A stretch of DNA of 64,000 nucleotides from the NCBI GenBank assembly GCA_016704465.1, contig JADJAD010000001.1, forward strand, positions 124,001 to 188,000, in the 5' to 3' direction. This stretch comes from Gemmatimonadota bacterium. Its GTDB lineage: Bacteria > Gemmatimonadota > Gemmatimonadetes > Gemmatimonadales > Gemmatimonadaceae. This document shows, piece after piece, positions 1 through 8,646 of this stretch; the first letter of the stretch is position 1, and every line of letters starts with the position of its first letter. The notes below the pieces were generated by a model. The model saw nothing but the letters and a program-made list of their open reading frames with translations. It was not told the origin of the DNA and made no database searches. The position numbers were made by a program, and so were the translations under genes.

Positions 1-1734
1 ATCGGTCGCGACCCGAACTCGACCATCCGATTCGACCCCGAGAAGGACGACCTGGTGGGGCGGCAGCATGCCCGGATCTCCAAGGACCCGGCCGATCCCT
101 ACCGCTTCAAGCTGGCCGACCTCAATTCGCGCAACGGGACGTTCCTGAACAAGCTGCGTGTCGTTGGCGAGATGCCGTTGCAGCCGGGCGACGTGATCCA
201 GCTTGGCGCTGGCGGTCCGGAGCTCCAGTTCGACATCGACCCGCTGCCGGCCGCTTACGTCAAGGCGACGCGACTCGGCGTGGCCGGGCCAGTTGGCGCG
301 ACGGTGCAGGGTCCGGCCGAGACGCGTGTCGGTGCAACGCTGGAGAGCGGCGGCCCGTCGGCCAGGCCAGCGGCTGGCAGCGGCGCGGGATCGATCCCGC
401 CGGCGAACTCCATCGGCAAGGCGACGGTCGAGCGCATGATCGGCGAGACCAAGACCAAGTCCAACCGCAACAACATGCTGGTGGGTGCCGCAGCGCTCGT
501 GATGGTGATTGCCGCCGCTGCGTACGCCAAGATGAACACCGACGACTCGAGCCGCGAGAACGAGCAGCGCCTCGCGTTCGTGCAGGACAGCATGACCAAG
601 GCGCAGTCTGCCGCCAAGGGCGAGCTCGACTCGCTGGGCCGGGCACTGAATCGCGCCGGTGAGCTCTCGAAGCAGATGCAGCCCTCCGAGATCGCCGCCA
701 AGTTCTCGTCGGCGGTGGTGCAGGTGGACTTCAGCTGGAAGCTCACCTACGCCGGAACCGGCGGCCAGGTCTACCACACCCGCATCGCCAATCGCTACAA
801 GGGGAGAGACGGGCGCGTGCGCCCGATCATGGACAACGGGCGGCAGACCATTCCGGCCTACGTGCAGGTTGGCAACGACATCGAGCCGGCACTCACGCTG
901 GACGTGAACGCGGGAGTCCCCATCGGCAGCGCGGGGCGCGGGTCGGGGTTCGTCGTGACCTCCAACGGCTTCATCATCACCAACCGGCACGTGGCGTACG
1001 CCTGGCAGAGCTGGTACGACTTCGACTCCGAGGAGGATGTCGGACCGATCATCGATCCGCGCACCGGCGGCCCGCTGCTCGACGCCAACGGCCAGCCCTC
1101 GCTCACGCGTCCGCCGCAGCAGTGGATCCCCTCCGAGACCAAGCAGGCGGGCCCGAAGGGTGACATCGGTGACTTCCAGGCCCGCATGGAATACCTGATG
1201 GTCCGCTTCCCCAAGGATCCGACGCCATTCGAGGCGAGCAACGTGCGACCGTCGCAGCGTCACGACGTGGCCCTCATCAAGGTCGACGCCCCGTCCACGC
1301 TCCCCTACGTCAACATGGTCGACACGTACGACAAGACTGCGCAGGGCGATGCCGTGACGGTGATGGGTTACCCTGGCGTCTCGAACGAGGTGGTCACGCT
1401 CATCAAGTCCCGCGACATGTTCAACCGCGAGACGCAGCAGCGGGTGCTGCCCATGCCGACGCTTTCCACGGGCAACATCGGCAAGATCCTGCGGGCCGCC
1501 GACGCCGAGGTGCGCGATGGCTTCTTCACCTTCGCCCTGCAGGGTGACACGTACCAGCTCACGATCAACTCCACGGGTGGCGGCAACAGCGGTGGCCCGA
1601 TGTTCGACGCCTCCGGCAGCGTGATCGGCATCTACTTCGCCGGCAAGCGGACCGACGCCCAGATCTCCTTCTCGATCCCGATTCGCTACGGCATGGAGCT
1701 GCTGCGGGTGGGCGACCCGACCGCCTCGAAGTAG
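1..1734 (+). CDS. FHA domain / transmembrane / trypsin-like serine protease, 5' partial
   Basis: The reading frame is open from base 1, so the gene begins outside the window; the GTG at 55 lies inside the FHA domain and is not the start. Residues 1-75 of the visible 577 form most of an FHA fold (IGRDPNS, GRQHARI, NSRNGTFLN), which binds phosphothreonine. A low-complexity Ala/Gly/Pro linker follows, then one membrane helix near residues 159-179, a short coiled stretch, and an S1C (HtrA/DegS-like) protease domain with the triad His330 (TNRHV), Asp422 (RHDVAL) and Ser530 (GGGNSGGP). I infer a membrane protein with a cytoplasmic phospho-reader and a periplasmic protease. It heads a run with two Ser/Thr kinases and a PP2C phosphatase, so its FHA domain probably reads their phosphorylation. 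No PDZ domain is visible. The domain calls are firm; substrate is unknown. Confidence 0.9.
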   Translation: MGRDPNSTIRFDPEKDDLVGRQHARISKDPADPYRFKLADLNSRNGTFLNKLRVVGEMPLQPGDVIQLGAGGPELQFDIDPLPAAYVKATRLGVAGPVGATVQGPAETRVGATLESGGPSARPAAGSGAGSIPPANSIGKATVERMIGETKTKSNRNNMLVGAAALVMVIAAAAYAKMNTDDSSRENEQRLAFVQDSMTKAQSAAKGELDSLGRALNRAGELSKQMQPSEIAAKFSSAVVQVDFSWKLTYAGTGGQVYHTRIANRYKGRDGRVRPIMDNGRQTIPAYVQVGNDIEPALTLDVNAGVPIGSAGRGSGFVVTSNGFIITNRHVAYAWQSWYDFDSEEDVGPIIDPRTGGPLLDANGQPSLTRPPQQWIPSETKQAGPKGDIGDFQARMEYLMVRFPKDPTPFEASNVRPSQRHDVALIKVDAPSTLPYVNMVDTYDKTAQGDAVTVMGYPGVSNEVVTLIKSRDMFNRETQQRVLPMPTLSTGNIGKILRAADAEVRDGFFTFALQGDTYQLTINSTGGGNSGGPMFDASGSVIGIYFAGKRTDAQISFSIPIRYGMELLRVGDPTASK

Positions 1735-1770
1735 CACCGCCAGCCACAACCGACTCACCACACCACCCCC

Positions 1771-3192
1771 ATGTCCGCCACCCTCTCCACCAACGCGTCG
1801 ATCGGTCCCTATCGGGTCATCGATTACCTGGGAGCCGGCGGCATGGGCACGGTGTACCGGGTGAGCCACCGAGCCACGGGACGCGTCGCCGCCGCCAAGA
1901 TCATGCGCGGCGGCGTCGTCGCGCCCCGGTCCCTGGAGCGCTTCCAGAACGAGGCCCGCATCCTCCAGGCGCTGAGCCACCCTGCCATCTCGGCGATGTA
2001 CGAGTTTCTCGAGGTCGACGGGGCGCCATGCCTGGTGATGGAGTACGTCGACGGCGAGACACTCGAACAACTCCTGCGGGTGGGCGGCCCCTTTCCGCTC
2101 GCCGAGGCAGTCCGGATCTTCGCCGCGCTGGCCGATGCCGTTGGATACATCCACCAGCGCGGCGTCGTGCACCGCGACCTCAAGACCAACAACGTCAAGA
2201 TCGACAGCCGCGGGGCGGTGAAGCTGCTCGACTTCGGCATCGCCACCGCCGAGGGGACGCCGCGCCTGACGAGCACCGGGAACGTGGTGGGGACGCTGAT
2301 GTCACTCGCCCCCGAACAGCTGCGCACCGGACGGGCCGAGCCTCGATCGGACATCTGGGCGTTAGGCATCCTGTTTTACGAACTGCTCACCGGCCGCCCC
2401 CCATTCGAGGGCGGGGCCCCCGGACTGCTCGGGGAGAAGATCCTGCGCGGCACCTACACCCCGCCCTCCGAAGTCCGTGACGACCTGCCGCGGTCGGTGG
2501 ACCGGATCGTGGCGCGCTGCCTCAGGGTGCGCCCCGACGACCGCTACGCCACGGCCGAAGCGCTCCTGACCGACCTGCGGGCCCTGGAATCGGGGGAGCG
2601 CGTCGTGACGCCGCTCGCCAGCGTGGACCTGCTGCGCACCAGCGGCGAAGTTGCGCGCACGCTCGTGCGCGAGTGGCGCGTCGCCGTCTCGGCGTCGCTC
2701 GCAGCGGCTGCGGCGGTCTTCTTCCTGTGGGCCATTCGCCCCACTCCGCCCGAGGGCCCGGGGGGCGGCACCAGGATCCCGGCCGTCGGCCCGGTGATCC
2801 CCACCCCGCCGCGCACACCAGAGATCGTTGAGGGGGGACCGCCGGCGGTCGATCGCCCGGTGACCGGCGCCGCCACGCGCAACGACCCCGGTGCGGCGCT
2901 CGACGCTTCCGGCACGCGGCCGGCGACGCCCGCGTCCACGCGACTCGGCACGCCGCGTTACGACGGCGTGAGCCGTGGAAGCCTGATTATCCGCGTGGTA
3001 GAGGGGCCCGCCGACGTGTACATCGACAACGTGCGCGTCGGCACGACGCCCTACACGCTGGAAGCCCCGCTCGGGACCGAGATGCAGTTGCGCCTGACGC
3101 GCAGGGGGTGCGATGACCTGCGGCGCACGTTGCGGCTGGAGGAGGGGATGGGCGAGACGTTCGAGAGCATGCCGCGCTGCCGCGTTCCCTGA
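1771..3192 (+). CDS. Ser/Thr protein kinase with C-terminal PEGA-like domain
   Basis: 473-aa Hanks-type kinase. Glycine loop GAGGMG (21-26), ATP-binding Lys43 (AAAKIM), catalytic loop HRDLKTNN (134-141) and DFG before an SLAPEQ segment are all intact, so it should be active. The kinase domain spans about residues 12-270; one membrane helix follows at about 304-322, then a Pro/Thr-rich linker and a PEGA-like beta domain (about 400-455, VYIDNVRVGTTPYTL) that would lie outside the cytoplasm and could contact the envelope. The gene starts 36 bp after the FHA-protease stop and no clear Shine-Dalgarno sequence precedes the ATG. Followed at 18 bp by a PP2C phosphatase, the expected antagonist. Confidence 0.92.
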   Translation: MSATLSTNASIGPYRVIDYLGAGGMGTVYRVSHRATGRVAAAKIMRGGVVAPRSLERFQNEARILQALSHPAISAMYEFLEVDGAPCLVMEYVDGETLEQLLRVGGPFPLAEAVRIFAALADAVGYIHQRGVVHRDLKTNNVKIDSRGAVKLLDFGIATAEGTPRLTSTGNVVGTLMSLAPEQLRTGRAEPRSDIWALGILFYELLTGRPPFEGGAPGLLGEKILRGTYTPPSEVRDDLPRSVDRIVARCLRVRPDDRYATAEALLTDLRALESGERVVTPLASVDLLRTSGEVARTLVREWRVAVSASLAAAAAVFFLWAIRPTPPEGPGGGTRIPAVGPVIPTPPRTPEIVEGGPPAVDRPVTGAATRNDPGAALDASGTRPATPASTRLGTPRYDGVSRGSLIIRVVEGPADVYIDNVRVGTTPYTLEAPLGTEMQLRLTRRGCDDLRRTLRLEEGMGETFESMPRCRVP

Positions 3193-3213
3193 ACACACTC
3201 ATACGAGGTCGTG

Positions 3214-4140
3214 ATGTCATTTCTGGGCAGGCTCTTCTCCCGCAACCCCACCGTGTCGCCAGCCGAGGGCGCGGCGCGCCCCACCGCCGAGCTGGGGCGC
3301 TGGAGCACACCGGCGCTGCAGGCCACCGAGCTGCGCATCGAGGGGGGACTCGCCACCGATCCCGGCTGCGTGCGCGAGATCAACGAGGACTTCGCGCGCA
3401 TCATCCGCCCCACCACTCCCGCGGCGCTGCACAAGCGCGGCGTGCTGGCGGTGGTGTGCGACGGGATGGGCGGGCACGAGGCGGGCGAGATCGCGTCCCG
3501 ACTGGCCGTGGAGACGATTGTACGACGATTCGAGGAGGACGAACTCGCCGCCGACCCCGTGGCCGCCGTGCCACGCTCCGTGCAGGCCGCCAACCGCGCC
3601 ATCTTCGACGCGGCCGAGCGCAACCACCAGATGCGCGGCATGGGGACGACCTGCACGGTCCTCCTCCTGCGCGACGGCATGGCCTACGGCGCCCACGTCG
3701 GCGACTCGCGCATCTACCTCATTCGCGGCGGCGACATCTTCCTCATGACCGAGGATCACTCGGCGGTGATGGAGCTCGTGCGACGCGGCGTCATCACCCG
3801 CGACGAGGCCCGACACCATCCCGACAAGAACGTGATCTCCCGCGCACTCGGCAGCCATCGCGATGTGCAGGTCACCGGGTGGCCACAGCCGTTCGCAGTG
3901 CTCCCCGGCGACCGATTCCTCCTGTGCACCGATGGGTTGTACGACCTGGTGGACGACGAGCAGCTGCTGGCCACCGCACGCGACGTGCACCCGCAGGTGG
4001 CCTGCGACCGCCTCATCACACTGGCGCGCGAGGCAGGAGGGCACGACAATATCTCGGTGGCGATCCTCGTCATGAGCACCCCGCACGAGTCCACGTCCGC
4101 CGGTATGCGCGAGACACGCGCCATCGAGATCCCCCAATGA
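3214..4140 (+). CDS. PP2C-family Ser/Thr protein phosphatase
   Basis: 308 aa from the ATG at 3214 (a GTG at 3211 is an in-frame alternative; GAGG lies 5 bases before the ATG). Carries the metal-binding PP2C motifs in order: REINEDF, VCDGMGGHEAGE, GTTCTVLLL, VGDSRIYLIR, LCTDGLYDLVDD and GHDNISVAI. Mn/Mg-dependent removal of phosphate from Ser/Thr is the family activity. The first about 40 residues are a non-conserved leader without a signal peptide or membrane segment, so it is cytoplasmic. It sits between two kinases and overlaps the next kinase gene by ATGA, which argues that kinase and phosphatase are made together and act on shared targets, probably including the FHA-protease. Confidence 0.94.
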   Translation: MSFLGRLFSRNPTVSPAEGAARPTAELGRWSTPALQATELRIEGGLATDPGCVREINEDFARIIRPTTPAALHKRGVLAVVCDGMGGHEAGEIASRLAVETIVRRFEEDELAADPVAAVPRSVQAANRAIFDAAERNHQMRGMGTTCTVLLLRDGMAYGAHVGDSRIYLIRGGDIFLMTEDHSAVMELVRRGVITRDEARHHPDKNVISRALGSHRDVQVTGWPQPFAVLPGDRFLLCTDGLYDLVDDEQLLATARDVHPQVACDRLITLAREAGGHDNISVAILVMSTPHESTSAGMRETRAIEIPQ

Positions 4141-5687
4141 TCGGAAGCACCGTCGGCAACTATCGCATCGTCGACCGCCTGGGCGATGGTGGCATGGGTG
4201 CCGTGTATCGCGCGGTCGATCAGATGCTCGACCGCGAGGTGGCCATCAAGGTGCTGCGCCCCGAGCTGGCGAAGAACGCGGCGCTGATCGAGCGGTTCCG
4301 ACTCGAGGCGATCGCCCTCGCCCGCCTGAACCACCCGCGCATTGCCACGCTGCACGGGCTGGAGAAGCACGGCGAGTCGTTCCTGATGATCATGGAGTAC
4401 GTGCGCGGCGAGACGCTCGAGGCCATCGTGCAGCGTTCGGGGCAGCTGGCGTGGAACCGGGCCGCCGAGCTGTGCGCCGCGACGCTCGACGCCCTCGATC
4501 ACGCGCACGACAAGGGCGTCGTGCATCGCGACATCAAGCCGGCGAACATCATGCTCGCCAGCAACGGTGCGGTGAAGGTGATGGACTTCGGCATCGCCCG
4601 CCTGGTGGGCAAGAGCCGGCAGACCCAGGTGGGGCACGCCGTGGGGACGCCGATGTACATGGCGCCGGAGCAGCTGCGCGGCGAGGAGGTGGACGGGCGC
4701 ACCGACCTGTACGCCACCGGTGCCGTGCTGTTCGAGCTGGTCACCGGGCGCATGGCGTTCGAGGCAGACTCGGACTACGCGCTCATGATGAAGCAGCTGA
4801 ACGATCCACCGCCAGCCGCAAGCGCGGTGGTGCCCGGTGTGCCCGCGGCCATCGACGACATCATCGCCCGGGCGATGGCCAAGCGGCGTGAGGACCGCTT
4901 CAAGGACGCGACCGCCTTCCGCGAGGCGCTGGAACACGCCATCGCCTCGTTCAGCACCCCGACGCGCCGCACCCCGGTGCCGGCAGAAACTCGGCTGGCC
5001 GCGCCTGCGAGCAGTGCATCCCAACCGGATGCGATGCAGGCCACCGCCGAACACGGGCTCACCCCGCCGGGCGGGATCGCCGCGACGCGACTTGCGTCGC
5101 CGGCAGGGTCGCAGGCTGGCTCGCAGGCTGGCTCGTCAGCTGGGTCGCCTTCCGCAGCGCCCGCCACCCGACTCGTGGACGAATCGGCCGCTGCCGCGAC
5201 TCCCGAGACGCGACTGATGAGCGAGCCACCCATCGCGTCCGCGCATTCCGAACATGCGGGCGGCGTGAACTCATCGCCGGCGCACGTCGCGTTTGGGGGA
5301 CGCACCAACACCGCGTTGCTGCGCGACTGGCGCACGTTCGCCATCGCCGGGGCGCTGCTGGTGTCGGCGGGACTTGCCGCACGCACGCTGCGTCCGGGTC
5401 CTGAGCCCGGGCGTCGTGACCTGCCGCCCTCCCCCGACACCGCCGTGATCGCCACCGCCGATCCGCAGCGCACGGCGGACAGCGCCGGAATGGTCGCGCT
5501 CTCGCCGGCGCGCGGCGAGAACGCCGCCTCGCTCATCCTGAATCCTCCCGCGCAAGGTGGCGCTGACCGCCCCCTCGTCCCCCGCGATCCGGTCCCTCCC
5601 CCGCCACGCGACGTGGCGGCGGTGACACTCGCGATATCGGCGCTCAGCCACCCGGTGGCGATGTCGGCACACGCACACCGCCCGTGA
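4137..5687 (+). CDS. Ser/Thr protein kinase, membrane-anchored
   Basis: 516 aa. The start is fixed by the ATGA overlap with the phosphatase stop; the open frame upstream is a shadow of the phosphatase. Kinase motifs: GDGGMG (16-21), Lys38 (AIKVL), HRDIKPAN (130-137), DFG (150-152), MAPEQ. After the kinase domain comes a long Ala/Ser/Pro linker that includes a 12-base tandem repeat (AGSQAGSQAGSSAGS, DNA about 5098-5145), a membrane helix near 400-418, and about 98 extracytoplasmic Pro-rich residues ending abruptly in SAHAHRP. The next frame, beginning with a GTG that overlaps this stop, encodes a folded domain of the kind kinases of this type carry at their C-terminus. A frameshift near 5650-5685 may therefore have cut off this protein's sensor domain; alternatively the two are separately translated. 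Confidence 0.88.
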   Translation: MIGSTVGNYRIVDRLGDGGMGAVYRAVDQMLDREVAIKVLRPELAKNAALIERFRLEAIALARLNHPRIATLHGLEKHGESFLMIMEYVRGETLEAIVQRSGQLAWNRAAELCAATLDALDHAHDKGVVHRDIKPANIMLASNGAVKVMDFGIARLVGKSRQTQVGHAVGTPMYMAPEQLRGEEVDGRTDLYATGAVLFELVTGRMAFEADSDYALMMKQLNDPPPAASAVVPGVPAAIDDIIARAMAKRREDRFKDATAFREALEHAIASFSTPTRRTPVPAETRLAAPASSASQPDAMQATAEHGLTPPGGIAATRLASPAGSQAGSQAGSSAGSPSAAPATRLVDESAAAATPETRLMSEPPIASAHSEHAGGVNSSPAHVAFGGRTNTALLRDWRTFAIAGALLVSAGLAARTLRPGPEPGRRDLPPSPDTAVIATADPQRTADSAGMVALSPARGENAASLILNPPAQGGADRPLVPRDPVPPPPRDVAAVTLAISALSHPVAMSAHAHRP

Positions 5688-6115
5688 CCCGCGAGCCCGT
5701 CAAGGACGTCGTCCCGCCGCCGCCGGTTCGGGACGACCCGCCCCGCCCCCCCGTCGTCGCCGAAGAGAGCGAAGCCGAGGCGCTGGCAGGGATCCGCGAT
5801 GCAATCAACGGCGCCGCGTCCACCTTGAGCGGAGGAAATACCAGCGTCGCGGCGTCGTTGCTGGGCGGAGCGGTGCAGGAACAGTGGATCGCCCTCATGA
5901 AGGAGGGGCGCGTCTCGATGTCGCCCAGTGGAAGCCCCGACGTGCAGCGCCAGGGCTCGCGCGCATCTGCGACGTTCGCTGCCGACGTCAACGTGCGTTC
6001 ACCGTTCGGGGCCAATCGGCGACGCAGCGCGCGATTCTCCGCCGACCTCCAGCGCAGCGGCGGGGCGTGGCGCGTCGTGAGCCTCCGTCCGATCGGCGGG
6101 TTGGAGCTGAAATAG
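5684..6115 (+). CDS. Hypothetical protein; probable detached C-terminal domain of the preceding kinase
   Basis: 143 aa from a GTG that overlaps the kinase stop as GTGA. There is no signal peptide or membrane segment. Residues 1-30 are Pro-rich (VPPPPVRDDPPRPPVV), matching the linker style of the preceding kinase; residues 30-143 look like a small alpha+beta domain (long helix around EALAGIRDAI, then strands ending GGAWRVVSLRPIGG), resembling NTF2-like/SnoaL-type folds, a weak assignment from pattern only. As a free cytoplasmic protein it has no evident role, whereas as the extracytoplasmic end of the kinase it makes sense. So either this is translational coupling or a one-base frame change has split one gene. 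Base 3 GC stays high in the kinase frame almost to its stop, so a break, if real, is late. Confidence 0.6.
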   Translation: MTREPVKDVVPPPPVRDDPPRPPVVAEESEAEALAGIRDAINGAASTLSGGNTSVAASLLGGAVQEQWIALMKEGRVSMSPSGSPDVQRQGSRASATFAADVNVRSPFGANRRRSARFSADLQRSGGAWRVVSLRPIGGLELK

Positions 6116-6122
6116 GGACCGA

Positions 6123-6175
6123 GCGCCGGTCTTCGCTCGCGCCGGTGCTCGCTCGCGCCGGTCCTCGCTCGCGCC
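6123..6175 (+). repeat. 16-bp tandem repeat, three units
   Basis: Three consecutive copies of GCGCCGGTNYTCGCTC, followed by a partial fourth, in the 140-bp gap after the detached kinase domain. Neighbouring units differ at two positions. No coding function is apparent. Confidence 0.75.
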
Positions 6176-6193
6176 CGGCCGCCCGGGTCGCCA

Positions 6194-6221
6194 TAATGGG
6201 CCGGAGCCGCACCGCCTAATG
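6194..6221 (+). promoter_or_regulatory. 28-bp element, copy 1: TAATGGG ... GCCTAATG
   Basis: Two TAATG words 23 bp apart (start to start) with a conserved GC-rich interior. The same arrangement recurs at 8647-8674 with 23 of 28 positions identical. This copy ends 35 bp before the ATG of the DUF4287 gene. It may be a promoter for a specialised sigma factor or a direct-repeat binding site; function is inferred only from recurrence and position. Confidence 0.4.
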
Positions 6222-6255
6222 GGTAGGCGACCCCTTTCGCGTGGAGGAATTCCCG

Positions 6256-6828
6256 ATGGCCACATCGCCCGAGGAGCAGCTCGCCGCCATGGTCGCCTCG
6301 CTCAAGGAGAAGACCGGCACGTCACTCGAGCAGTGGTCGGCGCTGGCCTCGGCGAGCGGCAAGGCAAAGCACGGAGAGATCGTGGCCTGGCTCAAGGGAG
6401 AGCATGGGATGACGCACGGCTACGCCAACCTTGTGGCCCACACCACGCTCAAGTCCGATGCCGGCTCGAAGTCGGCCGCCGGCGACGACCTCGTGGCCGA
6501 GATGTTCGCCGGCGACAAGGCAGCGCTGCGCCCGATCTACGAGGTCCTGATGACAAAGATCCTCGCCTTCGGTACGGACATCGAGCAGGCGCCGAAGAAG
6601 GGGTACATGTCGCTGCGGCGCAAGACGCAGTTTGCCACCCTGCATCCGTCGACCAAGACCCGCTTTGACCTCGGGATCAAGCTCAAGGGCGTCGAACCGG
6701 CGGGACGTCTCGAGAAGGCCGGGAGCTGGAACGCGATGGTGTCGCATCGGGTGCGGCTGGAGAGTGTCAGTGACGCGAACGCCGAGGTGATCGGGTGGCT
6801 GCGGGAGGCGTACGACGCGGCAGGGTGA
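6256..6828 (+). CDS. DUF4287 / DUF5655 domain protein
   Basis: 190 aa. The ATG at 6256 is chosen over the upstream GTG (6241) because GGAGG lies 8 bases before it, one of the few clear ribosome binding sites in this part of the window. Residues 1-60 match the DUF4287 helical domain (SPEEQLAAMVASLKEKTG, HGYANLVAH); residues about 75-190 match DUF5655 (KKGYMSLRRKTQFATL, RFDLGIKLKG). The two are commonly fused in soil bacteria. Biochemical function is unknown. It is soluble, with no membrane segment. A 28-bp element found only twice in the window lies directly upstream. Confidence 0.85.
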   Translation: MATSPEEQLAAMVASLKEKTGTSLEQWSALASASGKAKHGEIVAWLKGEHGMTHGYANLVAHTTLKSDAGSKSAAGDDLVAEMFAGDKAALRPIYEVLMTKILAFGTDIEQAPKKGYMSLRRKTQFATLHPSTKTRFDLGIKLKGVEPAGRLEKAGSWNAMVSHRVRLESVSDANAEVIGWLREAYDAAG

Positions 6829-6899
6829 GCCGCGACGCACGCGCGCGGACGCACTGGCGACTGGCGAGCGCGTCCCGCAGGGTGCTTCTTCTCGGGGTG

Positions 6900-7601
6900 C
6901 CCCAATTCCCCGAGACCCGATACTCCGTGGTTGCGGCGCTCGGCAGCGCTGCGACGGCAGAGCGGGAGCGCGCCATCGAGTCGATTGCGAGCGTCTACCG
7001 CGACCCGATCATCGCGGTGCTGCGCCAGCGATGGCGGCTTGAGCCGGCCGACGCTGAGGACCTCGCGCATGATTTCCTGGCACATGCCCTGGATCGCGAC
7101 TGGCTCCAACGGTACGACCGGTCGAAGGGACGCTTTCGCACGTTTCTCCGGAGCTGCCTGATGGCCTACGCCAGCACCGTGCACGAAGCGGACACGCGCC
7201 TCAAGCGCGGGGGCGGGGCACCGCACCTGTCGTTCGATCCCGCGCTGCACAGCCCAGCCGACACCGGCGACATCGCCGCGCTCTTCGATCGGGAGTGGGT
7301 GCGCAGCGTCCTCGCCACGGCGCTCGACGCGCTGCGTCTCGAGTGCGAGGCCGCTGGACGGCAGCTCACCTATCGCGTCTTCGTGGCCTACGACATCGAC
7401 GGAGCGGAGCGCGACCCTCGCCCCGGCTACGCCGAGGTTGCCCGGCAGTGCGACGTGCCCGCGACCCAGGTCACGAACTATCTCAACTGGGCGCGCCGTC
7501 GGCTGCGCAGCCACGTACTCGACACGTTGCGCGCGCTCACGACCGACGAGGCCGAGTATCGCGAGGAGCTGCGCACGCTGCTCGGCATCGACCCCCCGTG
7601 A
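6900..7601 (+). CDS. Sigma-70 family RNA polymerase sigma factor, kinase-linked type
   Basis: About 233 aa. The family signature is VYRDPI..LRQRWRLEPADAEDLAHDFLAHAL (sigma region 2) with the characteristic FPETRYS near the start, then LKRGGGAPHLSFD and a C-terminal region 4 helix-turn-helix (YAEVARQCDVPATQVTNYL, WARRRLR). Such factors are common in Planctomycetes and Gemmatimonadota and are often encoded beside a Ser/Thr kinase that controls them. That is the case here: its TGA overlaps the GTG of a kinase gene (GTGA at 7598). Start is uncertain: GTG 6900 gives an N-terminus like relatives, while GTG 6882 and an overlapping start at 6795 are also open. No anti-sigma gene is adjacent, so phosphorylation is the likely control. 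Confidence 0.85.
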   Translation, partial: PQFPETRYSVVAALGSAATAERERAIESIASVYRDPIIAVLRQRWRLEPADAEDLAHDFLAHALDRDWLQRYDRSKGRFRTFLRSCLMAYASTVHEADTRLKRGGGAPHLSFDPALHSPADTGDIAALFDREWVRSVLATALDALRLECEAAGRQLTYRVFVAYDIDGAERDPRPGYAEVARQCDVPATQVTNYLNWARRRLRSHVLDTLRALTTDEAEYREELRTLLGIDPP

Positions 7602-8605
7602 CCTCGCTGAGCGACGCCGCCGTCCGGCAGCTGCAGGCTACGCTCGAGCTCCCCGACCCGGGCGACCGATACGAGGTGCGCGAGGCCATCGGTCGCGGCG
7701 GGATGGGGATCGTGTACCTCGCGTTCGATCACGCCCTCGGCCGCGAGGTGGCGCTCAAGGTGGTAACCGGCGCGGGAGACTCGGCCGATCTCGCGGCGCG
7801 ACTGTCGCGCGAGGCACAGGTGCTCGCGCGACTCGAGCATCCCGGAATCGTCGCGATCTACGACGTGGGCGTGCTCGCTGATGGACGCCCGTTCTACGTC
7901 ATGCGACGCGTGCGTGGCGAGACGTTCGCGCACGGCGCCGCCTCGCGCGGCCGCGGCGAGCAACTCCGGCTCTTCCTGCAGGTGTGCGACGCCGTGGCGT
8001 TTGCCCACGCGCGCGGCGTGATCCACCGCGACATCACGCCGAGGAACGTCATGGTCGGAGAGTTCGGCGAGGTGCTGGTGCTCGATTGGGGCGTGGCGCG
8101 ACTGATGGACGCGCCTCGTGCGGTCCCCACCGATCCGTTGCCTGCGCCCGACGCACACGCCGAGTCCTCCGTTTCCTCGATCGACCGACCCGCGACCGCC
8201 CCCGGTGCCGCGCGCACGGGCGATGGCGTCGTGATCGGCACGCCAGGTTTCATGCCGCCCGAGCAGGCCGGGGGCGCCGCCCGCGAGGCCGACCAGCGCG
8301 CCGACGTCTTCGGACTCGGCGCGACGCTGCGCGACGTGCTCTCGGCCAACGGAACGGCGCTGCCTCGACCGCTCGCTGCGATTATCCGACGCGCGACGGA
8401 AGGACTGCCTGCCGATCGATACCCGAGCGCCACCGCCCTCGCCGCCGACGTGCGCCGCTGGCTGGACGGCGTGCCAGTCGAGGCCTATCGCGAAAACGTG
8501 TTCGAGCGCGCGGCCCGATTGTATGCGCGCAACCGTCCGCTCGTCCTCCTGCTGTTCGCGTACGCCGTCGTGCGCGTGATCGTGCTTTGGTGGCGCGGCA
8601 TCTAG
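7598..8605 (+). CDS. Atypical Ser/Thr protein kinase coupled to sigma factor
   Basis: 335 aa; GTG start fixed by the GTGA overlap with the sigma gene. Glycine loop GRGGMG (32-37) and Lys54 (ALKVV) are present. The catalytic loop reads HRDITPRN (143-150): the catalytic Asp145 and Asn150 remain, but the usual Lys two residues after the Asp is Thr147. The metal-binding motif is DWG (163-165) instead of DFG. An about 45-residue Pro/Ala/Ser insertion separates it from GTPGFMPPEQ (214-223). A membrane helix at 313-331 ends the protein, leaving almost nothing outside. DWG occurs in planctomycete kinases; loss of the loop Lys is less usual and may lower activity. The obvious partner is the sigma factor translated just before it. 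Confidence 0.88.
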   Translation: MTSLSDAAVRQLQATLELPDPGDRYEVREAIGRGGMGIVYLAFDHALGREVALKVVTGAGDSADLAARLSREAQVLARLEHPGIVAIYDVGVLADGRPFYVMRRVRGETFAHGAASRGRGEQLRLFLQVCDAVAFAHARGVIHRDITPRNVMVGEFGEVLVLDWGVARLMDAPRAVPTDPLPAPDAHAESSVSSIDRPATAPGAARTGDGVVIGTPGFMPPEQAGGAAREADQRADVFGLGATLRDVLSANGTALPRPLAAIIRRATEGLPADRYPSATALAADVRRWLDGVPVEAYRENVFERAARLYARNRPLVLLLFAYAVVRVIVLWWRGI

Positions 8606-8646
8606 GCCATCTCGGCCAGTCGCCGCGCCCACCGCCCTCCCGCGTG

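Noticed and set aside
3217..5054. Minus-strand frames of 306 and 432 aa
   Set aside because: Antisense to the PP2C and kinase genes; composition is typical of complementary-frame artefacts.
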